Assembly: GCA_026647565.1 (NCBI GenBank)
Contig: JAPKGU010000052.1
Location: 1-38,515, forward strand
Direction of reading: 5' to 3'
DNA: 38,515 nucleotides
Origin: Phycisphaerales bacterium
GTDB lineage: Bacteria > Planctomycetota > Phycisphaerae > Phycisphaerales > UBA1924
Every line of letters starts with the position of its first letter. Position 1 is the first letter of the stretch. The notes below the pieces were generated by a model. That model was given only the letters and a program-made list of their open reading frames with translations. It had not been told where the DNA came from and did not search any database. This document shows positions 8,189-16,059 of the stretch, piece after piece. The position numbers were made by a program, and so were the translations under genes.

Positions 8189-10036
8189 CTATGCGCCTCC
8201 CATGGGGAAGACTCGCGGATCGTCTCCGTGCTGGGAGCGGACGCCGCGCATCGCCGCGAGGCGCGCGACGGGATCGGTGTTGGCGTGTGCCTCGCGCATG
8301 GCGCGATCGCGTCGGACGGAGGCGAGGCACGCGTCGAAGTGTGATCGCACGCGTGCGGTGTCGGCCCCGCACTCGCGTTCGATCCGCTGCTGGAGGGCGA
8401 CGGCGACGGCTCGGGCGCGCTCGTCGCGTGCGTGGGCGAGCACGGAGGCGAGTCCCGGCTCGTCGCCGATCGCGTCGGCCTCGATCATGGCGGTCGCGAC
8501 ATCGCGCACGCCGTCCCACGGCTGAGCGGCGGAGGCGAGCGTGTCGCGATCTTCCCGTGAGAGTCTCGTCCAGAGCGACGGATCGGAGAGGACGCAGCCG
8601 ATGATCGATTCCTGCGGCCCGAGGCGTGCCTTGCCGACCTGCACCGGCGTGGGATCCGACTCGGGCGTCTGGGGGTCTTCGGCGCCCTGCACGCGGGCGG
8701 GGCGTCCGGCGGGGATCGATTGGGAGATCACGCGGGCGTCGAGGCCGGTGACCGACGCGAGCTGCTTGACGATGAGCTGGCGGCGGATCGGATCGAGTCG
8801 GTTCATGCCGAGTTCGGCGAGGCGGGCGAGTTCATCGCGCACGGCGCGGTCGAGTGCCGCGACGCCGGCACCCGCGAGCCGCTGTCGCAGGCGCGCGAAT
8901 CGGAACTCGAGGAGGTCGGTGGCGCTGTCGAGGACGCGACGGAACACGGCGTCGCCTCCCTGGCGTTTCAGGAGCTCGTCGGGGTCCTTGGCGTCTGTGT
9001 AAGGCCCGAGGGTGGCGACGCGGACCTCGAGCATCTCGCTCATGAGGATCTCGACGGCGCGATCCGCGGCGCGCAGGCCCGCGTCGTCGGAGTCGAAGAG
9101 GAGCACGACGCGATCGCACATGCGTTTGAGGATCGCGGCGTGCTTGCGCGTCATCGCGGTGCCGAGCGTGGCGACGGCGTTGGCGAAGCCGCCCTGGTGG
9201 CAGGCGATCGCGTCCATGTACCCCTCGGTGACGATGGCGAGGCGTTCGCGCTGGATCGCCCGCGAGGCGACGTGGAGGCCGTAGAGCGTCGATGACTTGT
9301 CGAAGATGGAGGACTCGGGGCTGTTGAGGTACTTGGGATCGTCGGCCTCGTCGATGCGTCGCGCGCCGAACGCGATGACGCGTCCGATCTGGTCGTGGAT
9401 CGGGAACATGAGGCGGTTCCGGAACGCGTCGTACATTCCGGAGCCGCTCTCGCGGCGCTTGAGGAGGCCTGCGGCGACGAACGGCTCCACGTCGAAGTTC
9501 CTTGCCTGGAGCGTCATGAGCAGGCCGTCCCAGCGGTCGGGGCTGGCGCCGACGCCGAAGGACTCGACGATCTCGGGCGTCATGGACCGCCGCGCGATGA
9601 GATCTCGGGCCCTTTGGCCGAGATCCTCGCGCTTCAGGACGCTCTGAAAGAAGGATTGTGCGGTCGAGGCGGCGCGGATCATCGCGGCCCGGGGGGACTG
9701 GGCCGGCTCGCCGTCGGCGTCCTCGCGTCTCCCACGCCTGGTGAGGGCGATGCCCGCGCGTTCGGCGAGGTACTCGAGGGCTTCCCGGAACTCCATCTTG
9801 TGGAACCGCTGCACGAAGGTGAAGACGTCACCCCCGGCGCCGCAGGAGAAGCAGTGGAAGATCTGCTTCTGCGGGACGACGTTCATCGACGGTTTGTGGT
9901 CGTCGTGGAAGGGACAGAGTCCGACGTACTCGCGGCCCTTGGGCTTGAGGTGCAGGTGCTCGCCGATGATGCGCACGATGTCCGACGCGTCGCGGACGCG
10001 GTCGCGGTCGTCGGAGAAGTTACCGGGTGTGGCCAC
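8189..10036 (-). CDS. dnaG: DNA primase
   Basis: Synthesises RNA primers at the replication fork. The 615 residues contain an N-terminal zinc-binding domain with C41-x2-H44 and C62-x2-C65, the RNA polymerase core, and a TOPRIM domain with EGYMDAI (from E271) and the metal-binding DSDDAG (315-320). The C-terminal domain (about 450-615) is diverged, as is common for the helicase-interacting part. The start is a GTG in the right place (VRDASDIVRIIGEHL helix next). No Shine-Dalgarno is present; TAGAGT lies 9 nt upstream, compatible with a leaderless transcript. rpoD follows on the same strand. Confidence 0.96.
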   Translation of the reverse strand: MATPGNFSDDRDRVRDASDIVRIIGEHLHLKPKGREYVGLCPFHDDHKPSMNVVPQKQIFHCFSCGAGGDVFTFVQRFHKMEFREALEYLAERAGIALTRRGRREDADGEPAQSPRAAMIRAASTAQSFFQSVLKREDLGQRARDLIARRSMTPEIVESFGVGASPDRWDGLLMTLQARNFDVEPFVAAGLLKRRESGSGMYDAFRNRLMFPIHDQIGRVIAFGARRIDEADDPKYLNSPESSIFDKSSTLYGLHVASRAIQRERLAIVTEGYMDAIACHQGGFANAVATLGTAMTRKHAAILKRMCDRVVLLFDSDDAGLRAADRAVEILMSEMLEVRVATLGPYTDAKDPDELLKRQGGDAVFRRVLDSATDLLEFRFARLRQRLAGAGVAALDRAVRDELARLAELGMNRLDPIRRQLIVKQLASVTGLDARVISQSIPAGRPARVQGAEDPQTPESDPTPVQVGKARLGPQESIIGCVLSDPSLWTRLSREDRDTLASAAQPWDGVRDVATAMIEADAIGDEPGLASVLAHARDERARAVAVALQQRIERECGADTARVRSHFDACLASVRRDRAMREAHANTDPVARLAAMRGVRSQHGDDPRVFPMGGA

Positions 10037-10045
10037 GCGCGGGAA

Positions 10046-10051
10046 ACTCTA
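10046..10051 (-). promoter_or_regulatory. TAGAGT -10-like hexamer, putative leaderless promoter of dnaG
   Basis: TAGAGT on the minus strand ends 9 nt before the dnaG GTG, and no ribosome binding site lies between. A transcription start about 7 nt downstream would coincide with the start codon. Confidence 0.5.
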
Positions 10052-10080
10052 CGCCCCGAGTTGGAGTGCGGGGTGCGTCG

Positions 10081-10165
10081 GAAGATGGGCAATGGGCGAG
10101 GGTGGAGAGGAGAGGCCGGCAGAAGAGAAAGAAGCGGATGAATCAGAGGAACGCGGAGGCGAGGG
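10081..10165. repeat. Dispersed repeat, copy 3 (inverted)
   Basis: Read as reverse complement this contains CTCCGCGTTCCTCTG, a ttctcttctgcc block, a C/T-rich block and GCCCATTGCCCAT, i.e. the same elements as copy 2. It lies in the gap between dnaG and the acylphosphatase gene. The remainder of that gap (10166-10565) shows no gene or RNA that I can support. Confidence 0.6.
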
Positions 10166-10565
10166 TCGTGCTCCATCGAGAATGACATGCGGGGCACGGA
10201 CGCTGTCCGAACCCTGGCCACGCGATGCGATGTGAGACAGACGACCGGCCAAGCGCCCGGAACCCGGCTCCGGGAGAAGAAAGGGCAGGTCGGCGTCGCT
10301 CGTGAGCGTCGAGTGCTTCGTCGCGGCGCGAATGGCCCACGGTTGGCCCGATGCGCGTCAGAGAGGACGCGTCTCGGGTGTTTCCGACGGGCGGTGCCGA
10401 TCGATGGAGTGACTCGAGCGGGCCGACCTGGTTGCTGCGGAAAGACTACCACAACTCCCGCGTGATTCAACGCATTTTCCGAGCATTTCTCGGCAACATT
10501 CTGTTCAGCGTCCGTGAACCACGATGGTGAGCGAATAATCCGCCATCGAGACCCGATCGAGCGAC

Positions 10566-10841
10566 ATCATCCGGCTTTGCATCAGGTTCTCCGGACGCGT
10601 GCAGAACGTGGGGTTTCGCGCCACGGCCTCGGAGTGCGCCGATGGATGGGCCGTGACCGGCTGGGTTCGCAACGAGCCGGACGGCACGGTGCTCATGGAG
10701 GTCCAGGGTGTGAGGTCCGAGATCGAGGGGATGATCGGTCGTCTTTGCGAGCGGATGGCTGGAAAGATCCGGGGGACCGATTCGACTCCGATGGCGTGCA
10801 TCGAGGGGGAGTCGGGGTTCGTGATCGCACGCTCGCGCTGA
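10566..10841 (+). CDS. acyP: Acylphosphatase, start codon uncertain
   Basis: Small enzyme hydrolysing acyl phosphates. The signature GRVQNVGFRAT supplies the phosphate-binding loop and catalytic Arg, and GWVRNEPDG supplies the catalytic Asn; the family usually has VQGVGFR, so one Gly is replaced by Asn. The only canonical start in frame is a GTG at 10599, which would delete the first beta strand (IIRLCIRFSGR) and leave 80 residues. Family length (about 90) and the preserved strand point to initiation near 10566-10569, where the codons are ATC ATC. Further upstream in the same frame an ATG at 10524 is followed four codons later by TAA. The coordinates assume the ATC region; a non-canonical start or a damaged 5' end are both possible. 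A HAD phosphatase follows after 22 bp. Confidence 0.75.
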   Translation: MIRLCIRFSGRVQNVGFRATASECADGWAVTGWVRNEPDGTVLMEVQGVRSEIEGMIGRLCERMAGKIRGTDSTPMACIEGESGFVIARSR

Positions 10842-10863
10842 ACGCGAAGGGACTCGCGCACCG

Positions 10864-11565
10864 ATGAATCACCTGCTCTTCGACATCGATTCGACCATGA
10901 TTGACACAAGCCGCTCGGGCATGAGGGCGATGCGGGACGCCGGGATCGAGCTTTTCGGTGAGGGATTCTCGACCGAGGGGATCGATTACGCGGGGCGGCT
11001 GGACCCGCTGATCGTGCACGAGCTGCTCGCGCGAGCCGGTGTGGATCCGACGCCTCAGGCGCACGCGCGGTTTCGCGCGTGTTATCGGGGGCACCTGGAT
11101 CGGCGGCTGCGCGAGCCGGGCGTGGCGAGATCGCTGCCGGGTGTGGCGCCGCTGCTGGCGCGGCTGCGCGAGGCCGAAGATGTCGTGCTCGGCGTGCTGA
11201 CCGGGAACTACCGGGAGACGGGGAGCATGAAGCTCGAGGCGAGCGGGATCGACCCTTCGTGGTTTCGCGTGGGCGTGTGGGGGGACGAGTCGCCGCACTG
11301 GCCCGCGCGTCGGGAGCATCTGCCGCCGATCGCGATCGATCGGTTCGCGCGCCTGGCCGGGAGGGAGGTCGATCCTTCGTCGGTGATCGTGATCGGTGAC
11401 ACGCCGCACGACGTTTCGTGCGGGTTGGCGAGTGGCTGCCGCGTGCTGGCGGTGGCGACGGGGCGGTTCGACATCGCGGCGCTGCGTGGGGCCGGGGCGA
11501 GCGTGGTGGTGGGGGACCTGTCGGACGTTGGGGCGATCGAGTCGTATCTTCGCGGGCGGGCGTGA
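10864..11565 (+). CDS. HAD superfamily hydrolase, phosphoglycolate phosphatase-like
   Basis: A soluble phosphatase of 233 residues. HAD motif I is D7-x-D9-x-T11 (FDIDST), motif II is LTGN (112-115), motif III is probably K123 and motif IV is GDTPHD (178-183). A helical cap lies between motifs I and II (about 15-85), as in the Gph/beta-phosphoglucomutase subgroup, which suggests a small phosphorylated metabolite as substrate; the exact one cannot be read. It lies just downstream of the acylphosphatase gene, probably in one transcription unit. Confidence 0.88.
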   Translation: MNHLLFDIDSTMIDTSRSGMRAMRDAGIELFGEGFSTEGIDYAGRLDPLIVHELLARAGVDPTPQAHARFRACYRGHLDRRLREPGVARSLPGVAPLLARLREAEDVVLGVLTGNYRETGSMKLEASGIDPSWFRVGVWGDESPHWPARREHLPPIAIDRFARLAGREVDPSSVIVIGDTPHDVSCGLASGCRVLAVATGRFDIAALRGAGASVVVGDLSDVGAIESYLRGRA

Positions 11566-11654
11566 GTCCGAGCCGGGCGTGGACGGGCGCGGGTAGACTT
11601 TGCCCGGCACCGATCGTGGGGCGGCCCGAGCCGGATCACGGAGGAGACTGCGGC

Positions 11655-12392
11655 ATGTCGGAGTCCATCCGGGCACTCGTCTCGGACATGTACGTCAACC
11701 AGAAGCTGAGCGTGAAGCTCGATCTCCCGAAGAACCGCGAGACGATTCTGGATCTGTTCGAGCGGGTGCGGCGCGAGCACCCGATGATGGAGCACTTCAA
11801 GCGGTACAAGGAGGAGCTTGCGCTTGAGTCTTCTCCCGGTGCGTTCCCTCATCGCTGGCTGGCGATCAAGAACAACACGGTTCGTGCGGGTGAGGTGAAC
11901 GGGGAGTCCTTCAGGGCGGCGTACGACTTTCACCGTCGGATGCTGGAGATCGTGCCGTTCTACCTGTCCGTCAGCCCTCTGGACATCGACACGCTCGAGT
12001 TGCTGTACGGATTCGATCTGGCGTCGGGCGCGAATCATGACGCGATCGTGTGCGAGGCGCTGTTCGGCGGATCTCCCTTCGCGCGGATCGCGGAAGCGCC
12101 GAACGCGACGCCGTCGGACTGCCAGCCGGTCATGGGGCTGAACCTTGGGAACTCGACGCAGGCGATCATCGAGGTGAAGACCCGTTCGGGAAGCCGGAGT
12201 GAGGCGGAGGGCTCACCGGACCCGATCAGCGTGTACCTGACGCTGCGGCGGCGAGGTCCGGTTCGCGAGTTGAAGGACGTGGTGGAGAACCTGTCGCACC
12301 TGATCGCGCACGGCGAGGAGATGCTGCGTTCGCATCTGCTTCCCCACGTGATCCAGCCCCTTCGGCGTGCGATCGTTTCGGGCGGTTCCTGA
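11655..12392 (+). CDS. Conserved-looking hypothetical protein
   Basis: I do not recognise the family. The 245-residue product starts at an ATG with ggagg 10 nt upstream. It is soluble, mixed helical and strand, without a signal peptide or membrane segment, and has regular codon structure throughout. Notable stretches are an N-terminal helix (SIRALVSDMYVNQKL), a central FYLSVSPLDIDTLELLYGFD segment and a long C-terminal helix ending in Gly-Gly-Ser. It sits between the HAD phosphatase and a small SHOCT-like membrane protein. A longer open frame to 11418 overlaps the HAD gene and is not used. Confidence 0.7.
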   Translation: MSESIRALVSDMYVNQKLSVKLDLPKNRETILDLFERVRREHPMMEHFKRYKEELALESSPGAFPHRWLAIKNNTVRAGEVNGESFRAAYDFHRRMLEIVPFYLSVSPLDIDTLELLYGFDLASGANHDAIVCEALFGGSPFARIAEAPNATPSDCQPVMGLNLGNSTQAIIEVKTRSGSRSEAEGSPDPISVYLTLRRRGPVRELKDVVENLSHLIAHGEEMLRSHLLPHVIQPLRRAIVSGGS

Positions 12393-12428
12393 GCGCCGGT
12401 GAATCGGTCGGTCGATGGAGTCAGAGGC

Positions 12429-12854
12429 ATGCCTGAGATGTTCGGGACACAGCGGGTTCTTGCGCAGGACGCGGCCGCGGCGGGGTCGGTGCTGACGTGG
12501 GTGATCGTGCTGATCGTTGCGGCGCTGCTGGGCGGGCTGGTGATCATGGCGGTTCGGAAGCGGATGCTTGAGCCGGAGCGGACGGAGGCGGCGAGCGAGG
12601 GGCTGTTCGATTCGCTCCGCCGGATGCGTGACAGCGGCGAGATCACCGGCGCTGAGTACGAGAACGCGAGGCGCCGGCTGATCGAGAGCGCGACACAGAA
12701 GAAACCGGAGCCGGCGCGGCTGAGCCGGGAGCAGGCGGAGATCCTCGCGGCGGCGCGCGCGTCCGAGCAGCGCATTGGTCGATCCGGGGGCGCCCCGCGA
12801 TTGGATGCGCCGCCTGGATACGACACGACGGACAGGGCATCGGAGCGGGCGTGA
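12429..12854 (+). CDS. Small membrane protein with SHOCT-like C-terminal motif
   Basis: The 141-residue protein has one transmembrane helix (about residues 18-42, VLTWVIVLIVAALLGGLVIM) and a short helical motif at about 58-82 (LFDSLRRMRDSGEITGAEYE) that matches the SHOCT pattern, a short oligomerisation-type domain found at ends of membrane proteins. The last 50 residues are Arg/Ala-rich and probably disordered. The ATG at 12429 is preferred over an upstream GTG (12399) because ggag lies 8 nt upstream. Its role is unknown. Confidence 0.7.
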   Translation: MPEMFGTQRVLAQDAAAAGSVLTWVIVLIVAALLGGLVIMAVRKRMLEPERTEAASEGLFDSLRRMRDSGEITGAEYENARRRLIESATQKKPEPARLSREQAEILAAARASEQRIGRSGGAPRLDAPPGYDTTDRASERA

Positions 12855-13091
12855 GCGTTCCGGGGCGTGAGGTCGCTGGCGTGCCGGGGAAGGCGTGTCC
12901 GGACCGGCGTCGGGCCATAACCGGGAATGGACGTGGGGAGGGTGGGGAGAACGGGTCTCTCGGCGTGTTTGTGCTGGGTTTGGGATGGCGTTGGTAGAGA
13001 AACGAGCGGCGCGTGTCGATAGACTCGGGAGGGACTCGCCGGGCCGGAGTCGGATGGCGAGCGTGGACCTTGTGCGTACTGCGAGGGACGA

Positions 13092-14420
13092 ATGGCGAAG
13101 AACCGGACCGACGGCACCGATTCCTCCGGCTCCAACGAGGGCGCGGGTGAGGGCGGCTTTCGTGGCAGGAAGGTGACGACCTGCTCCTTCTGCGGGAAGA
13201 CGAGCCGCGATGTGGGCCCGATGGTCGAGGGACCGAGCGAGGTGTACATCTGCGGGCACTGCGTCGATCTCTGCCAGAACATTTTCAGGCAGGAGCGTCG
13301 GCGCGTCTCCTCGTTCAGCTCGCAGCTCCGGGAGATCCCGGCGCCGAGGACGATCAAGGAGTATCTGGACCAGTACGTGATCGGGCAGGACCACGCGAAG
13401 AAGTCTCTGTCTGTGGCGGTGCACAACCACTACAAGCGTCTGCAGCACATGGAGAGCGGCGAGAGCGGCAAGGTCGAGCTGGACAAGTCGAACGTGCTGC
13501 TGATCGGGCCCACGGGCTCGGGGAAGACGCTGCTGGCCAAGACGCTGGCGCGGATGCTGAAGGTTCCGTTCGCGATCGGCGACGCGACGACGCTGACGGA
13601 GGCGGGGTACGTCGGCGAGGACGTGGAGAACCTGGTGCTCAAGCTGCTGCAGGCCGCGGACTTCGATCTGGAGGCGGCGCAGCGGGGCATCATCTACATC
13701 GATGAGATCGACAAGGTCGGCAAGACGTCGAACAACGTCTCGATCACGCGTGACGTCTCGGGCGAGGGCGTGCAGCAGTCGCTCCTGAAGATGCTCGAGG
13801 GCACCGTCAGCAACGTTCCGCCGCAGGGCGGGCGCAAGCACCCTGAGCAGCAGTACATCCAGGTGGACACGACGAACATCCTGTTCATCTGCGGCGGCAC
13901 GTTCGTCGGGCTTGAGGAGATCATCCGTCGCCGGCTCGGGCGGACGAAGATCGGCTTCAACATCGGCGCTGACAAGGATGTCCGTGGCGACAACGCCGAG
14001 ACGGCGCAGGTGCTCGGGCGCGTGACGGCGGACGACCTGATCGAGTTCGGCATGATCCCCGAGTTCGTGGGGCGTCTGCCGGTGCTGGCGCCGCTGATGC
14101 CGCTGACGACGGACGCGTTGATCTCGATCCTGACGGAGCCGAAGAACGCGATCACGCGTCAGTACAAGCACCTGTTCTCGCTGGAGGGCGCGTCGCTGGA
14201 GTTCACGGACGGCGCGTTGCGAGCGATCGCGGACAAGGCGCTGAAGCGTGACACGGGTGCGAGAGCGCTGCGAGCGGTGATGGAGGAGCTGATGCTGGAG
14301 CTCATGTACGAGCTTCCGGACATGGACAACGAGGGGGCGCACTATGTCATCGATGGTGACGACGTGCTCACGAAGCGTTCTCTCAAGGACCTCCGCGTGA
14401 AGCGGAAGGAATCCGCATGA
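13092..14420 (+). CDS. clpX: ATP-dependent Clp protease ATP-binding subunit ClpX
   Basis: AAA+ unfoldase that delivers substrates to ClpP. The N-terminal zinc-binding domain has C31-x2-C34 and C54-x2-C57; Walker A is GPTGSGKT (139-146), pore loop 1 is GYVG (172-175), Walker B is IIYIDEID (200-207), the RKH loop is at 248-250 and sensor 2 is GARALR (389-394). At 442 residues it is normal size apart from a Gly/Ser-rich 25-residue N-terminal extension. A gaggga lies a few nucleotides before the ATG. clpP and tig are not adjacent in this window. The 237-bp upstream gap shows a TAGACT hexamer at 13020 but no clear -35. Confidence 0.97.
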   Translation: MAKNRTDGTDSSGSNEGAGEGGFRGRKVTTCSFCGKTSRDVGPMVEGPSEVYICGHCVDLCQNIFRQERRRVSSFSSQLREIPAPRTIKEYLDQYVIGQDHAKKSLSVAVHNHYKRLQHMESGESGKVELDKSNVLLIGPTGSGKTLLAKTLARMLKVPFAIGDATTLTEAGYVGEDVENLVLKLLQAADFDLEAAQRGIIYIDEIDKVGKTSNNVSITRDVSGEGVQQSLLKMLEGTVSNVPPQGGRKHPEQQYIQVDTTNILFICGGTFVGLEEIIRRRLGRTKIGFNIGADKDVRGDNAETAQVLGRVTADDLIEFGMIPEFVGRLPVLAPLMPLTTDALISILTEPKNAITRQYKHLFSLEGASLEFTDGALRAIADKALKRDTGARALRAVMEELMLELMYELPDMDNEGAHYVIDGDDVLTKRSLKDLRVKRKESA

Positions 14421-14449
14421 GCGATGCGATTCGAATGGAATGACCGATC

Positions 14450-14482
14450 GCCGGCCCGGTTCCTCGGGCCGGCGTTGTTTTT
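14450..14482 (+). terminator. Rho-independent terminator after clpX
   Basis: A perfect 9-bp GC stem (gccggcccg / cgggccggc) with a 6-nt loop is followed by a T-rich run (ttgttttt), 29 bp past the clpX stop codon. Confidence 0.92.
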
Positions 14483-14519
14483 GGGCGTGTGCGACCGGCG
14501 GGGGCCGCGCGAGATTCGA

Positions 14520-16010
14520 TCAGTTGAGGTCGAGCACGGCCCATGCGTCTCCCGCGCGGACGAGGGCGTGGACGCGGATGGGCGTGTCGAGCAGTCGCCG
14601 CTCGGAGGCGGGCGAGGTCGTCAGGACATGGAGCACGGGCTTCGAGCAGCTGCGGATTGCCGGGTCGGCCATCCGGATCAGTGCGGCGTGGTCGCTGGCC
14701 CATGCGGCGGCGGTGACCAATGCCTTGACGGACTGCTCGGCGCCGTCGCGGACGATCAGGTGGACCTCGCCGGTGCTGTCGGAGGCGAACTCGACGCCGG
14801 GCGCATGCGGGCAGCAGATCTTTGAATGGAGGAGGCCGGGGAGCCATCCTGGAGGTTCTGATTGCTGAGGTTCTGCGCGCTGACGATCTGATCGTTGCGG
14901 TTCGGCGCGGCCGATCCGAGGTGCCTGGCCCTGTGCTGCGGTCTGGGGCGTGAGTTGGCGCGGGGCGATGCCCTCGGGATCGGAGACGATGGGCCGCATC
15001 TCGACGCGTGGGGCGGCGTCGGGCTGCGTGGGACGTGCGCGGGTTGTCGGCGCGGGGGCCGGCGGACGCGGCCCCGGACCGGGTTCGGACGGTGAGGGCG
15101 AGGAGCGGATCAGTCCGATCGCGTCGCGCCACGAGAGGTCGGTGGGTCCGTCGAAGCAGAGCATGGAGCGGAGCGCGCCGATGCGGGCCACGCAGGGTGC
15201 GATCTCGAGCTCGTTCTCGAGGAATGCTGAGGCGGCGCGCTCGACGCGCTGGGCGGCCTCATCGGCCTTGACGGGATCGGCGCCCATGATCGCGACCCGC
15301 CAAGAGAACGGTTGGGCGTCTCGGGCGCGTTCGGCGCTGGAGAGCGACTTGAGCGTCCGGTAGCAGGCGACGATCGCGGCCTCGTCGGCGCCTGTCAGGA
15401 GGGTGACCGCGTCGGCGCCGCCCTCGGCCAGTTCCGGCTCGCAGGCGTCCGGGAGTCGGATGATCCAGCGAGAGACGACCGACGCGGCATCGGCGATGCC
15501 GGCGGCGAGATCGTCGTGGCGGGGCCTCTGGGCGCTCGATCCATAGATGTCGAGGGAGGCGCGGCCTCCGGTGAATCGCAGCAGGGCAACCGGTTCGTCG
15601 TGCAGCAGCGAGGACTGCTTGGCGTACTGGGTCGCCCAGGCGGAGGCGAAGACGGGCAGGTGCCCGAGCACGATCCCTTCGATGTATGAGGTGGAACGGG
15701 CGGCGGCGCGTGGGGAGCTTCGCGGAGCTGCGTGTTCGGGGGACTCGGGCTTGGGCTCGATCTCGCGTCCGATCGGATCGGCGCTCTGTGCGAGCCGGAG
15801 CGGCGGCGGGCTTGTCGCTTCGATCGGTCGGTCGGCGTGTGCGACGGGTCCGAGGAAGAGGTCGGCGAGGGCATCGAAGGGGTCGGGCTTGCGCGGGTTG
15901 GTGTACGGCCGGTCGTGGGACAGGCGCGGGGAGTACGCCCGATCGCGCGATTCGTGGGGCGGACTCGACGGGATTGTGGGCTTGCCGTGGGGCGGGATCG
16001 GTGCATCCAT
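14520..16010 (-). CDS. ParA/MinD-like protein lacking a P-loop, linked to the ParA-CBM48 gene
   Basis: The 496-residue protein is soluble with disordered Pro/Ser-rich segments at 1-105 and about 305-395. The middle, residues about 108-280, resembles the fold of MinD/FlhG-type ATPases: VTLLTGADEAAIVACYRTL (about 202-220) and then RVAIMGADPVKADEAAQRVE with ELEIAPCVARI (238-277), which parallel the late strands and helices of those proteins. The position where a P-loop should be reads GHLPVFASAWATQYA (116-130) with no KGGxGKT, so ATP binding is unlikely. The assignment is inference from pattern. The C-terminal 100 residues form a further small domain. The ATG at 16010 has ggaag upstream; the frame continues 5' only as a shadow of the upstream gene. 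It lies 49 bp after the ParA-CBM48 gene. Confidence 0.65.
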   Translation of the reverse strand: MDAPIPPHGKPTIPSSPPHESRDRAYSPRLSHDRPYTNPRKPDPFDALADLFLGPVAHADRPIEATSPPPLRLAQSADPIGREIEPKPESPEHAAPRSSPRAAARSTSYIEGIVLGHLPVFASAWATQYAKQSSLLHDEPVALLRFTGGRASLDIYGSSAQRPRHDDLAAGIADAASVVSRWIIRLPDACEPELAEGGADAVTLLTGADEAAIVACYRTLKSLSSAERARDAQPFSWRVAIMGADPVKADEAAQRVERAASAFLENELEIAPCVARIGALRSMLCFDGPTDLSWRDAIGLIRSSPSPSEPGPGPRPPAPAPTTRARPTQPDAAPRVEMRPIVSDPEGIAPRQLTPQTAAQGQAPRIGRAEPQRSDRQRAEPQQSEPPGWLPGLLHSKICCPHAPGVEFASDSTGEVHLIVRDGAEQSVKALVTAAAWASDHAALIRMADPAIRSCSKPVLHVLTTSPASERRLLDTPIRVHALVRAGDAWAVLDLN

Positions 16011-16059
16011 GCTTCGATCTTCCGTTTGGGTGTATGGATCCGAGTTGTACGCCCCGATC

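Noticed and set aside
10166-10565. Possible rpsU, tRNA or small gene upstream of dnaG
   Set aside because: No cloverleaf or ribosomal protein motif could be found on either strand.
12213-14342. 709-residue open frame antisense to clpX
   Set aside because: Arg/Leu/Val-rich shadow of a perfectly conserved ClpX.
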